From: Roseitalea sp. MMSF_3546
Lineage (GTDB): Bacteria > Pseudomonadota > Alphaproteobacteria > Rhizobiales > Rhizobiaceae
Reading direction: 5' to 3'
DNA: 64,000 bases
Assembly: GCF_030732865.1 (NCBI RefSeq)
Contig: NZ_JASHKB010000016.1
Location: 20,742-84,741, forward strand
Part shown: positions 34,864-43,003 of the stretch, one piece after another
Layout: the number at the start of each line of letters is the position of its first letter
How positions within the stretch are numbered: position 1 is the first letter of the stretch
Notes under the pieces: generated by a model
Told to the model about the DNA's origin: nothing
Database searches by the model: none
Seen by the model: the letters and a program-made list of their open reading frames with translations, nothing else
Translations under genes and position numbers: made by a program

Positions 34864-35739
34864 CTACTGGCCGCCGCCGAGCTGGTGCACATAGACCGCC
34901 AGCTGCTTGATCGTCGTCTCGCCCAGCCGCTCGCCCCAGGCGGGCATGACACCCATTTGCGGGTTGTTGATCTGGGCGACGATCTGCTCGTGACTGCCGC
35001 CATAAAGCCAGATCGCGTCGTTGAGCGCGGGACCGCCCAGTTCGGGCACGCCTTCGCCCTCGATGCCGTGACAGGCCGAGCATTCGATCTCGAATGTCTC
35101 GGCGCCGCGCGCGGCGGCCTCTTCATCGTACTCCTGACCGGAGATCTGGCGGACATACCAGGCGACGTCCGAGATCTCCTGGCGCGAGAGGATATCGTCG
35201 CGGCCGTAGGCCGGCATCTCGTTGAAGCGCGTGTCGAAGTCGGGCTCGTAGCGGACACCGTGCCGGATCGTCCAGGCGATTTCCTCGAGCGAGCCGCCCC
35301 AGATCCACTCGTCGTCATTGAGGTTGGGATAGCCGGGGCTGCCCTGGGCGCCCGAGCCATGGCACTGCACGCAATAGACCTTGAAGGCGGACGATCCGCC
35401 GGCGACGGCGAACTGGACCAGTTCGGGGTCGGCGGCGATCTCGGTCACCTCGGCCTGATCGATGCGGTCGAGCCAGACCGACTGCTCGGCGCGGGCGGCC
35501 TGCATCTCCTCGGCCAGCTGGCCGCGCGAGGTCCAGCCCAGGACACCGGCGGTCGCCCCGGTAATGCCGGGCCAGGCCGGATAGAGGATCGTGTAGCCGA
35601 TGGTCCAGATGATGGTGGCATAGAACGTCCACAGCCACCAGCGGGGCAGGGGGTTGTTGAGCTCCTTGATGCCGTCCCATTCATGGCCGGTGGTCTCGAC
35701 GCCGGAGATCTCGTCGATGTCTTTCTTGTCCTCGGCCAT
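34864..35739 (-). CDS. ccoP: Cbb3-type cytochrome oxidase subunit III CcoP (FixP), diheme cytochrome c
   Basis: A 291-aa membrane-anchored diheme cytochrome c. One helix (WWLWTFYATIIWTIGYTILY, about residues 33-52) is followed by two heme c domains, CVQCHGSG and CSACHGIEGEG, each with a distal Met. The ATG overlaps the ccoQ stop (TAATG), with GGAGG upstream. Confidence 0.96.
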   Translation of the reverse strand: MAEDKKDIDEISGVETTGHEWDGIKELNNPLPRWWLWTFYATIIWTIGYTILYPAWPGITGATAGVLGWTSRGQLAEEMQAARAEQSVWLDRIDQAEVTEIAADPELVQFAVAGGSSAFKVYCVQCHGSGAQGSPGYPNLNDDEWIWGGSLEEIAWTIRHGVRYEPDFDTRFNEMPAYGRDDILSRQEISDVAWYVRQISGQEYDEEAAARGAETFEIECSACHGIEGEGVPELGGPALNDAIWLYGGSHEQIVAQINNPQMGVMPAWGERLGETTIKQLAVYVHQLGGGQ

Positions 35740-35894
35740 TACCGGTCCTCCTTGAAGGGGATTTGAGCGGCATCGTCGACATGCTTCTGGGAGCCGGGGC
35801 GGAAGATCCACACGATGATGAAGATGAAGATCGCCATCAGGTAGACCAGGCCCCAGCTGTCGGCGAAGGTGCGCATGGCGTTGTAGGTTTCCAT
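35739..35894 (-). CDS. ccoQ: Cbb3-type cytochrome oxidase subunit CcoQ (FixQ)
   Basis: A 51-aa single-helix subunit METYNAMRTFADSWGLVYLM then AIFIFIIVWIFRPGSQKHVD, the CcoQ pattern. It was read directly from the bases, being too short for routine open-frame lists. The TAA overlaps the ccoP ATG. It stabilises the oxidase complex. Confidence 0.93.
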   Translation of the reverse strand: METYNAMRTFADSWGLVYLMAIFIFIIVWIFRPGSQKHVDDAAQIPFKEDR

Positions 35895-35906
35895 CGGTGC
35901 GACCCC

Positions 35907-36707
35907 TTAGCGGAAGTTCTCTTCGGGCTCGTAGACGGTGAAGTCGACGAGGGTGCCCAGCATTTGCAGATAGGCCACCAGCGCATCCATCTCGGTGAGC
36001 CGGTTCGGATTGCCGTCGAAATCGCCGAGGACCGCCTTGGGATAGCGTGCCTCGACGCCCGACCAGTCGGCGTTCGGGTCGGCCTGGGCGAACAGATCCG
36101 CCTCGGCATTGTCGATCATTTCGTCGGTGTAGGGGACGCCGACGCGGCGGTTGGCGACCAGGTGCGCCGACACGTCCTCGATCCGCAGCTCGGTGTCGAT
36201 GAGGAACTCGTAGGACGGCATGATCGATTCGGGCACGACCGATTGCGGGTCGATCAGGTGCTGGACCTGCCATTCGTTCGAATAGCGCCCGCCCACCCGG
36301 GCCAGGTCCGGTCCGCTGCGCTTCGATCCCCACTGGAAGGGGTGGTCGTACATGCTTTCGGCGGCCAGCGAATAGTGCCCGTAACGTTCGACCTCGTCGC
36401 GGAACGGCCGGATCATCTGGCTATGGCAGACATAGCAGCCCTCGCGGATGTAGATGTTTCGTCCGGCCAGTTCGAGCGGCGAATACGGACGCATGCCTTC
36501 CACCTCCTCGATGGTGTTCTCGAGGTAGAACAGCGGCGCGATCTCGACGATGCCGCCGATCGAAACGACGACCAGCGATGCGCCGAGCAGAAGCGTGGCG
36601 TTGCGCTCCAGCGTCTTGTGGCTGAACAGGGTGCCCCGGGCGACCGGATCGGCCTTGACTTCGGGCAGTGCGCCCTCGGCGGGGGCCTCGTGCAGGTCTT
36701 TTGCCAT
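35907..36707 (-). CDS. ccoO: Cbb3-type cytochrome oxidase subunit II CcoO (FixO), monoheme cytochrome c
   Basis: A 266-aa membrane cytochrome c. One helix ([20 protein letters not shown]) is followed by a single heme motif CYVCHSQ (about residue 84) and a conserved [16 protein letters not shown] region. GAGGAAA precedes the chosen ATG, five codons downstream of an alternative start. Confidence 0.96.
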   Translation of the reverse strand: MAKDLHEAPAEGALPEVKADPVARGTLFSHKTLERNATLLLGASLVVVSIGGIVEIAPLFYLENTIEEVEGMRPYSPLELAGRNIYIREGCYVCHSQMIRPFRDEVERYGHYSLAAESMYDHPFQWGSKRSGPDLARVGGRYSNEWQVQHLIDPQSVVPESIMPSYEFLIDTELRIEDVSAHLVANRRVGVPYTDEMIDNAEADLFAQADPNADWSGVEARYPKAVLGDFDGNPNRLTEMDALVAYLQMLGTLVDFTVYEPEENFR

Positions 36708-36718
36708 GTCGGATTTCC

Positions 36719-38365
36719 TCATTCGGCCGGCTGGCTGACGGTGCCGGGCGCAGGGGCTTCCTCGCCCATGGCAATCTCGTCACGCTGATAGCCGCGTATG
36801 GTCATGTAGATGTTGAAGGCCATGATCAGTCCGCCGGTCAGATACAGCAGCCCGCCCACCGTGCGCAGCACGTAATAGGGGTGCATGGCGGCCACCGATT
36901 CGGCGAAGGAGTAGACCAGGAAGCCCTGGTCGTTGTACTCGCGCCACATCAGCCCCTGCTGGATGCCGGCGACCCACATCACCGCGGCGTAGAGCACGAT
37001 GCCCAGCGTGGCGAGCCAGAAGTGCCAGTTGACCATGCGCAGCGAATAAAGCCGCTGACGCTGCCAGAGCTTCGGCACCAGGAAGTAGACCGCCCCGAAG
37101 GAGATCATGCCGACCCAGCCCAGCGCGCCGGAATGGACGTGTCCGATGGTCCAGTCGGTGTAGTGGCTGAGCGAGTTGACGGCCTTGATCGACATCATCG
37201 GGCCCTCGAATGTGCTCATGCCGTAAAAGGCGACGGCGATCACCATCATGCGCAGGATCGGATCCGTACGCAGCTTGTCCCAGGCGCCCGACAGCGTCAT
37301 CAGACCGTTGATCATGCCGCCCCAGGAGGGCATCCACAGCATGACCGAGAACACCATGCCCAGCGTCTGCGCCCAGTCGGGCAGGGCGGTGTAGTGGAGG
37401 TGATGCGGGCCGGCCCAGATGTAAAGGAAGATCAGCGCCCAGAAGTGGATGATCGACAGGCGATAGGAGTAGATCGGCCGGTTCGCCTGCTTGGGCACGA
37501 AATAGTACATCATGCCCAGAAAGCCGGCGGTCAGGAAGAAGCCGACCGCGTTGTGACCGTACCACCACTGCGTGAGCGCGTCCTGGACGCCGGCAAAGGC
37601 CGAGTAGCTCTTGGCGCCCAGAAACGAGACCGGCATGGCCAGGTTGTTGACCACGTGCAGCATCGCGATGGTGACGATGAAGGCCAGATAGAACCAGTTG
37701 GCCACGTAGATGTGCGGCTCCTTGCGCTTCATCAGCGTGCCCATGAACACGAGCAGATAAGCGACCCAGACCACGGTCAGCCACAGGTCGACATACCATT
37801 CCGGTTCGGCATATTCGCGGCCTGCGGTGATGCCGAGCAGGTAGCCGGTGGCCGCCAGCACGATGAAGAGCTGGTAGCCCCAGAAGACGAACCAGGCCAG
37901 ATCGCCGCCCCACAGCCGGGCGCGGCAGGTGCGCTGGACGACATAGAACGAGGTCGCCAGCAGCGCGTTGCCGCCAAAGGCGAAGATCACCGCCGAGGTG
38001 TGCAGCGGGCGCATGCGGCCGAAATTGAACCAGGGCTCGATGTTGAGCTGCGGCCAGGCGAGCTGGGCGGCGACGACGACGCCGACGAGAAAACCGACCA
38101 CACCCCAGAACACCGTTGCAATGGTGCCGTAACGGATGACCGTGTCCATGTACTGGACATCGTCCTGGGCCGACTTGAACGGAATCTGGGCCGCCGGAGC
38201 GGGCGAAAAGCGCAGCGTGCGCAGCATGACGACGGTCGCAAGGACCAAAACGAGCGTCAGCAGCCACATATGGGTGCGGAACAATTGGTCTTGGCCGAGC
38301 GCTGCCCCGAGCAGCGCCACGAAGGCCCCCGCCCCGAGCACCACGACCCAGCTTGCATTTCTCAT
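36719..38365 (-). CDS. ccoN: Cbb3-type cytochrome oxidase subunit I CcoN (FixN)
   Basis: The 548-aa catalytic heme-copper subunit with about 12 to 14 helices. Low-spin heme ligand context [20 protein letters not shown] and the copper/high-spin ligands in [12 protein letters not shown] and [13 protein letters not shown] are visible. This terminal oxidase has high oxygen affinity, suited to microaerobic growth. GAGAGGAAATCAA precedes the ATG. A perfect FNR box is 127 bases upstream. Confidence 0.96.
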   Translation of the reverse strand: MRNASWVVVLGAGAFVALLGAALGQDQLFRTHMWLLTLVLVLATVVMLRTLRFSPAPAAQIPFKSAQDDVQYMDTVIRYGTIATVFWGVVGFLVGVVVAAQLAWPQLNIEPWFNFGRMRPLHTSAVIFAFGGNALLATSFYVVQRTCRARLWGGDLAWFVFWGYQLFIVLAATGYLLGITAGREYAEPEWYVDLWLTVVWVAYLLVFMGTLMKRKEPHIYVANWFYLAFIVTIAMLHVVNNLAMPVSFLGAKSYSAFAGVQDALTQWWYGHNAVGFFLTAGFLGMMYYFVPKQANRPIYSYRLSIIHFWALIFLYIWAGPHHLHYTALPDWAQTLGMVFSVMLWMPSWGGMINGLMTLSGAWDKLRTDPILRMMVIAVAFYGMSTFEGPMMSIKAVNSLSHYTDWTIGHVHSGALGWVGMISFGAVYFLVPKLWQRQRLYSLRMVNWHFWLATLGIVLYAAVMWVAGIQQGLMWREYNDQGFLVYSFAESVAAMHPYYVLRTVGGLLYLTGGLIMAFNIYMTIRGYQRDEIAMGEEAPAPGTVSQPAE

Positions 38366-38491
38366 TTGATTTCCTCTCGCTTGGCGCTCCGGCATCGTTT
38401 GGCCGCGCGCCCGATGTGCGGTTCCCACATGCGCGCGCAGCCCGGCGCACGGGGTCTTGCCGGTCTGTGCCAGTGCGTCCGCTGACCTGCT

Positions 38492-38505
38492 TTGATCTTG
38501 ATCAA
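38492..38505. promoter_or_regulatory. Perfect FNR/FixK box between ccoN and the hemerythrin gene
   Basis: TTGATCTTGATCAA is an exact TTGAT-N4-ATCAA palindrome. It lies 127 bases before ccoN on one side and 68 bases before the hemerythrin gene on the other, so it can serve both. FnrL, encoded 2.9 kb away, is the likely binder. Confidence 0.88.
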
Positions 38506-38572
38506 CGACTAGACACAGGTCGGATGACTAGTTTGTCGCAATGTTCGCCGCGCAAGAACGAAGGCAGGCCGC

Positions 38573-39139
38573 ATGAATCTTTCCGGGGAGCCGGGCCGCT
38601 CCACGCCGCCGCACGGCAAGCGGCCGGTCCTGACGGCGATCGAGGGCGGCGCGATGACGCGCGACAAGGGTGATGCCATGGGGCATGGCATGGATCTGGC
38701 TCAGGTCGCCAACACGCTCGAGCACCATCTGAACGTGCAGCAAAACCTTTGCACAAGGCTGGAGGAGGTCGCCGACGGCCTGCCGGCGGAGGTGCGCAAC
38801 GACGATTGCCTGGCGCTGGCGCGCAGCCTTTATCCGATCATTCACCGCAGCCATCAGTTCGAGGAACAGCTTCTGTTTCCGGCGCTGCGGACGCGGTTCG
38901 CCGACGATCGGTCGCTGCGTGCCACGCTCGACCGCCTGCATGGCGAGCACTGGGAAGACGAGGCCTTCGCCGAGGAGGTTCAGCACGAACTCGTCGAATT
39001 CGTCGCCGGGCGCTGCGAGGAAAACGTCGAAAAGCTCGGCTATATGCTGCGCGGTTTTTTCATCGGATTGCGGCGTCACCTGGCGTTCGAGCGCGAGCAC
39101 ATTTTGCCGATGCTGCGCATGGGGGAGACGGATCGATGA
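38573..39139 (+). CDS. Hemerythrin-domain protein
   Basis: A 188-aa protein with an unstructured first 40 residues and a four-helix hemerythrin-type HHE domain. Candidate di-iron ligands appear as LEHHLNVQQNLCTRLEE (about 50-66), HRSHQFEEQLLFPAL (about 84-98), LHGEHWEDEAFAEE and LRRHLAFEREHILPML. Hemerythrins bind oxygen or NO. It is coupled to hemN by an ATGA overlap and probably shares the FNR box. An oxygen- or NO-sensing or protective role for HemN is inference. Confidence 0.82.
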   Translation: MNLSGEPGRSTPPHGKRPVLTAIEGGAMTRDKGDAMGHGMDLAQVANTLEHHLNVQQNLCTRLEEVADGLPAEVRNDDCLALARSLYPIIHRSHQFEEQLLFPALRTRFADDRSLRATLDRLHGEHWEDEAFAEEVQHELVEFVAGRCEENVEKLGYMLRGFFIGLRRHLAFEREHILPMLRMGETDR

Positions 39140-40506
39140 CATTGCTGGCCAAACACGACCTCTCGGCGCTGCTGTCGCAGCGCGGCGGCGCGGTGCCGCG
39201 CTATACCAGCTATCCGACGGCACCGCATTTCGCCGCCGGGCTTGGGCCGGAGATGCAAGAGGCGCTTGTCGGAGCGCTCGAGCCGGGCGAGCCGGTCTCG
39301 ATCTATCTTCACATCCCGTTTTGCGACCGGCTGTGCTGGTTCTGCGGCTGCAACACGAAGCACACGCTCAAATACGAACCGGTTCGCGCCTATGTCGATG
39401 CGCTGGTCGCCGAGATCGGCGCGTTCGGCGAGCGCGCGGGCTTCGTGCCGGTGGCGGGCCAGGTGCATTTCGGCGGCGGCTCGCCGAGCATCCTCGACAG
39501 CGCGGACATGGGCCGTCTCGGCGATGGATTGCGCGCCGCCTTCCGCTTCACCTCGCAGACCGAGGTCAGCGTGGAGATCGACCCCTCCGATGTCGGCGAG
39601 GACACCCTGGCCGGGCTCGCCGCGCTTGGCGTGACGCGCGCCAGCGTCGGCGTGCAGGACTTCGACCCGCTGGTGCAGCGGGCCATCAACCGGCCGCAGA
39701 CCTTCGAGCAGACACGCGATGTGATCGAGGCGATGCGCGCGGCCGGCGTCGGTTCGGTGAACATCGATGCGCTCTATGGCCTGCCGCTGCAGACGCGGAC
39801 CCGGCTGATGAGCACGATCGACAAGGTCGTCTCGCTCGATCCCGATCGCATCGCACTGTTCGGCTACGCTCATGTGCCCTGGGTGAAAAAGCATCAGAAG
39901 ATGATCAAGGACGAGCAGCTTCCCGACATGAGCGAGCGTTTCGAGCAGGCCGTGCTGGCCGGCGAAACGCTGGAGGCGGCGGGCTACGATCCGATCGGCA
40001 TCGACCATTTCGCAAAGCCCGCCGACCGGCTCGCCTCGGCGGCGCGCACCGGCCATCTGCGCCGCAACTTCCAGGGCTACACGACCGACCAGTGCAAGGT
40101 GCTGATCCCGTTCGGCGCCTCTTCGATCGGCGCGTTCGAGGGCGGATACGTGCAGAACATCGTCGCCACCGGGCAGTATCAGGAGGCCGTCCATGCCGGT
40201 CGCGGGACCGCGCTCAAGGGCTACCGGATGAGCGATGACGACCGGGTGCGCGCACACATGATCGAACGCCTGATGTGCGACTTCCGCATTTCCTTCGCCG
40301 ATCTGGAAGCGCGGTTCGGCGAGGCCGCCGACGGGTACATCGACGAGGCCTGCGCGATCGCCGACGCCGAAACGCACGATCTGTGCGGGGTCGACATCGA
40401 CGGATTCTTCGTGCCCGAGCAAGCGCGCCCGTTTGCGCGCATCGTCGCCTCGCGGTTCGACGCGCATCTGAACGATTCGAACTTCAGGTATTCGAAGGCG
40501 GTCTGA
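39136..40506 (+). CDS. hemN: Oxygen-independent coproporphyrinogen III dehydrogenase HemN
   Basis: A 456-aa radical-SAM enzyme converting coproporphyrinogen III to protoporphyrinogen IX without oxygen, for heme and bacteriochlorophyll. The cluster motif is CDRLCWFCGCNTK (about residues 63-75), preceded by SIYLHIPF and followed by VHFGGGSPSIL; the HemN C-terminal domain begins near residue 370. The CDRLCWFCGC spacing separates it from HemW. Likely FnrL-activated. Confidence 0.95.
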   Translation: MTLLAKHDLSALLSQRGGAVPRYTSYPTAPHFAAGLGPEMQEALVGALEPGEPVSIYLHIPFCDRLCWFCGCNTKHTLKYEPVRAYVDALVAEIGAFGERAGFVPVAGQVHFGGGSPSILDSADMGRLGDGLRAAFRFTSQTEVSVEIDPSDVGEDTLAGLAALGVTRASVGVQDFDPLVQRAINRPQTFEQTRDVIEAMRAAGVGSVNIDALYGLPLQTRTRLMSTIDKVVSLDPDRIALFGYAHVPWVKKHQKMIKDEQLPDMSERFEQAVLAGETLEAAGYDPIGIDHFAKPADRLASAARTGHLRRNFQGYTTDQCKVLIPFGASSIGAFEGGYVQNIVATGQYQEAVHAGRGTALKGYRMSDDDRVRAHMIERLMCDFRISFADLEARFGEAADGYIDEACAIADAETHDLCGVDIDGFFVPEQARPFARIVASRFDAHLNDSNFRYSKAV

Positions 40507-40696
40507 GCGGTCTCGCTGCCAAGCGGGCGAGCGATCGACCCTTGCCTTCAGCCTCGCGAACGCGCTCTTGAGGATGCGGGTGGATCGCTGGCAAGCGTCG
40601 AGGGATGTCGCCGCCTTTCGCGCACCGAGCCCCAGCCCTCCGGCGCTTGCGCGGGAGGAAGGGCGGGTTAAAAGTGCGCGATGAGTGCCAGCGCTT

Positions 40697-41458
40697 TTAC
40701 TCGTCGTTCTCGCAGGCCGCCTCCAGGCGTGCCATCGAAGGCACGATCACCGTGCGGTTGTTGACGAGTTCGATGATATTGGCCTTGCGCAGCTTGGTGA
40801 TCTGGCGGCTGACGGTCTCGATGGTCAGGCCGAGGAAATCGGCGATCTCAAGGCGCTTGAGCGGCAGCTCGAAGCGGATCACCGGGCTTTCGTCGACCAT
40901 TTCGGGGTCGATGTTCGAGGCGATCAGGTAAAGGAAGCTGGCCACCTTCTCGGTGGCGGTCTTGCGGCCGAGCGTGAGCATCCAATCGCGGGCCTCGTCG
41001 AGCTCCTTGAGCGTCTGCTCGTGCAGGGCATGCTCCATGTTGGGCGCGGTGCGGGTGAGATCCTCGACCACGCTCTTGGGGAACGAGCAGACCCGGACAT
41101 CGGTCGCCGCCTCGGCCGAATAGCTCGACTGCTGCGAGAAGATGCGGCCGAGGAAATCGGGAGCAAATTGCAGGCCGACGATCTGCTGGCGGCCGTCGGC
41201 CATCAGCTTGGTCAGCTTGACCACGCCGGACAGGATGTTCGAATAGGTGTGCACATCCTCGCCGACGCTGATCAGCTCGGACTGGCTGCGATAGGCATGC
41301 TTGGTGGTGTGACGGCTGAGCTGGATGAGCTGGTCCGGCGTCAAGGAGCCGCAAATCCCCTTGTGGCGCGCCTCGCAAGCCCGGCACAGAACCGGCACAT
41401 CCGAGTTGTGAACGTCAAGACGGGGGGCCTTGAGCGGTGCGTCCTTTTTCTGGTGCAC
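40697..41458 (-). CDS. fnrL: FNR-type oxygen-sensing regulator FnrL
   Basis: A 253-aa CRP/FNR-family regulator. Cys25, Cys28, Cys36 (CRACEARHKGIC) and Cys124 (VRVCSFP) supply the 4Fe-4S ligands of an FNR. The cAMP-binding-like fold spans residues about 45-140 and the C-terminal HTH LKRLEIADFLGLTIETVSRQ carries the ExxSR contact for TTGAT half-sites. Its expected targets are the FNR boxes at 38492 and 34705. It converges with hemN over a 190-base gap with no recognised feature. Confidence 0.93.
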   Translation of the reverse strand: MHQKKDAPLKAPRLDVHNSDVPVLCRACEARHKGICGSLTPDQLIQLSRHTTKHAYRSQSELISVGEDVHTYSNILSGVVKLTKLMADGRQQIVGLQFAPDFLGRIFSQQSSYSAEAATDVRVCSFPKSVVEDLTRTAPNMEHALHEQTLKELDEARDWMLTLGRKTATEKVASFLYLIASNIDPEMVDESPVIRFELPLKRLEIADFLGLTIETVSRQITKLRKANIIELVNNRTVIVPSMARLEAACENDE

Positions 41459-41483
41459 ATCCGTTCTCCCGATGGGCGATATG

Positions 41484-41501
41484 TGTCAACATATCCTGAC
41501 A
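41484..41501. promoter_or_regulatory. PpsR/CrtJ-type operator over the fnrL promoter
   Basis: TGTCAACATATCCTGACA fits TGTC-N10-GACA exactly. It starts 26 bases before the fnrL ATG and lies just downstream of the -10, covering the likely transcription start, a repressing position. One such match is expected by chance in a window this size, so the placement, not the motif alone, carries weight. Confidence 0.55.
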
Positions 41502-41504
41502 CTC

Positions 41505-41534
41505 ATTATATCGCAAATTATGGACGCTTGCTAA
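41505..41534 (-). promoter_or_regulatory. Candidate promoter of fnrL
   Basis: On the minus strand TATAAT (41505-41510) is preceded at 18 bases by TTAGCA (41529-41534). The predicted start falls at about 41498, inside the palindrome at 41484-41501. Confidence 0.5.
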
Positions 41535-41612
41535 CGAATTGACGACAATCCGTTCGTCGAATTCGTAACCCACTGAATATGCTGGACCTTGCGTCATCAT
41601 ACATGCGAGCTA

Positions 41613-41644
41613 CGCGATCGTGGAACTGATCGCGATCGTTTTTT
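41613..41644 (+). terminator. Possible rho-independent terminator divergent from fnrL
   Basis: CGCGATC (41613-41619), an 8-base loop, GATCGCG (41628-41634), then ATCG and six T (41639-41644). It points away from fnrL and toward tspO, with no gene upstream of it on the plus strand. It could end a short RNA started in 41540-41600, or be a leader structure. Confidence 0.35.
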
Positions 41645-42001
41645 GCCGCGGCGGACTGCGGCCGACTGCCGCTGTCGTCGTTGTACGGCACCGCGAACGC
41701 GTCGCTGGCGCCCGCCCGGTGCAGACTGCGGCGCATGCATCGGCGCTTGCCAAACGGCGTCCCTGGCCTGATAGGTGGGCACCGAGGCGAATGGCGACAA
41801 CCCCTGATGTCGCGGGCGAGTGCCCTATCTTGCATCGGATGCCGCCGCGTTGTTGACGGACCCGTCGATCCCGGTCGGCGTCGGCTCGACGGCCGGCTGA
41901 GCGCATCAGCACCGGCGGCCGGCCGCGCGGCGTCTGGCCGCAACCAAGAACCGACAGGCCAGCGGTGGCGTTCGTCGGCCAATATCCATCGGAGTGAAAC
42001 C

Positions 42002-42475
42002 ATGATCAGCGCCGTCGTTTATGCAATCCTGATCGTTGTGGCGGGCGCATCGGGCGCCATCTTCAAGCCCGGCGAATGGTACAAGGACCTTCGAAAGCCG
42101 GGCTGGACGCCGCCCGACTGGGCGTTTCCGGTGGTCTGGACGACGCTCTACCTGATGATCGGGGCAGCGGGCTGGATCGTCTGGCGGGTCGACGGGTTCG
42201 GCATCGCCACCGTGCTGTGGGGTGCGCAACTGGTCTTCAACGCGGCCTGGTCGTACCTGTTCTTCGGAATCCGGCGGATGGACTGGGCTTTGGTCGATGC
42301 GGGCGCGATGTGGCTGACCATCGCCGCGTTCATCGTGCTGGCTTGGCCGGTTTCGCCGGTCGCCTCGCTCCTGTTCGTGCCCTATCTGGTCTGGGTGAGC
42401 GTGGCGTTCGCGCTCAACAAGCGGGTGATGGATCTCAATCCCGAGGCGATGGCGGCGGTGCGGACATCTTCGTGA
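42002..42475 (+). CDS. tspO: TspO/MBR-family tryptophan-rich membrane sensor
   Basis: A 157-aa outer-membrane-associated five-helix protein. Hallmarks are LRKPGWTPPDWAFPVVWTTL (residues about 31-50), WRVDG, and the helix AAWSYLFFGIRRMDWALVD. TspO binds porphyrins and in Rhodobacter represses photopigment genes in response to oxygen. It lies between fnrL and the photosynthesis genes, fitting that role. Its last 41 bases overlap the convergent gene at 42435-42752. Confidence 0.93.
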   Translation: MISAVVYAILIVVAGASGAIFKPGEWYKDLRKPGWTPPDWAFPVVWTTLYLMIGAAGWIVWRVDGFGIATVLWGAQLVFNAAWSYLFFGIRRMDWALVDAGAMWLTIAAFIVLAWPVSPVASLLFVPYLVWVSVAFALNKRVMDLNPEAMAAVRTSS

Positions 42476-42752
42476 AGGCGCGGTGGCGGAACCACAGTTC
42501 GCCAAGGTGCATCGCAAAGCCCAGCGACAGGAAGCCGGCGATGACGAGCGCGCCATGGCCGAGCAGCGCCGAACGCAGCGCGGCCATCAGCGCCAGTCCG
42601 GAGGCGGTGTTGAAGATCAGCGTGCGGCGCGCGGCCGGGGCGCGGTAGATGCCCAGAAAAAGGGCCAGTTCGAGCACCAGAACCACCATGGCGATCTCGG
42701 CCAGCCGGCCGGACGCGGCGATGGCGTTCAGCCAGTCGACAAGGGTGGTCAT
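42435..42752 (-). CDS. Small three-helix membrane protein, unknown
   Basis: A 105-aa protein with three hydrophobic segments: AEIAMVVLVLELALFLGIY, FNTASGLALMAALRSALL and LVIAGFLSLGFAMHLGELWF. No family was recognised. Its 3' end overlaps tspO antisense by 41 bases. Bias and length suggest a real gene, but a spurious frame cannot be excluded. Confidence 0.5.
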   Translation of the reverse strand: MTTLVDWLNAIAASGRLAEIAMVVLVLELALFLGIYRAPAARRTLIFNTASGLALMAALRSALLGHGALVIAGFLSLGFAMHLGELWFRHRAFTKMSAPPPSPRD

Positions 42753-42797
42753 GGAGCGGGCTCGGCGCGGCTGTCTTCGTTTGGCCAAACGTGCCGG

Positions 42798-42959
42798 CAC
42801 CCCCCTCTGTCGGCTGCGCCGACATCTCCCCCACAAGGGGGGAGAGTGGCGCGGGGGTCGGTCTCACCGCCGTACTTGCAGACTTTGAACCCTGAGCTCG
42901 CTGCATGCTCCCCTCTCCCCCCTTGTGGGGGAGATGTCCCGAAGGGACACAGGGGGGTG
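42798..42959. repeat. Rhizobial-type mosaic palindromic repeat, copy 2
   Basis: Same element as 18257-18380: CCCCTCTGTCGGCTGCGCCG...ACAAGGGGGGAGAG on the left and CTCTCCCCCCTTGTGGGGG...AGGGACACAGGGGGG on the right, with a different central spacer. It fills the space between the small membrane gene and bchP. Confidence 0.85.
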
Positions 42960-43003
42960 CTGTCGCCAGGCGAAACGCGAGCCCGCATCATGCCGATCGC
43001 TGT

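Larger units (their letters stand above)
41459..42001. other. 543-base intergenic region between fnrL and tspO
   Basis: No coding frame here has the codon bias of the neighbours. It contains, from left, the fnrL promoter with a PpsR-type palindrome, a plus-strand hairpin with T-run, then GC-rich sequence up to tspO. The last part ends with GGAGTGAAACC before the tspO ATG. Confidence 0.6.

Noticed and set aside
40507..40696. A terminator or small gene between hemN and fnrL
   Set aside because: No convincing hairpin with T-run and no biased frame could be seen.
41518..42003. Minus-strand frame of about 160 codons between fnrL and tspO
   Set aside because: Arg/Pro/Ser-rich shadow-like composition, no start signal, and it spans the tspO ribosome-binding site.
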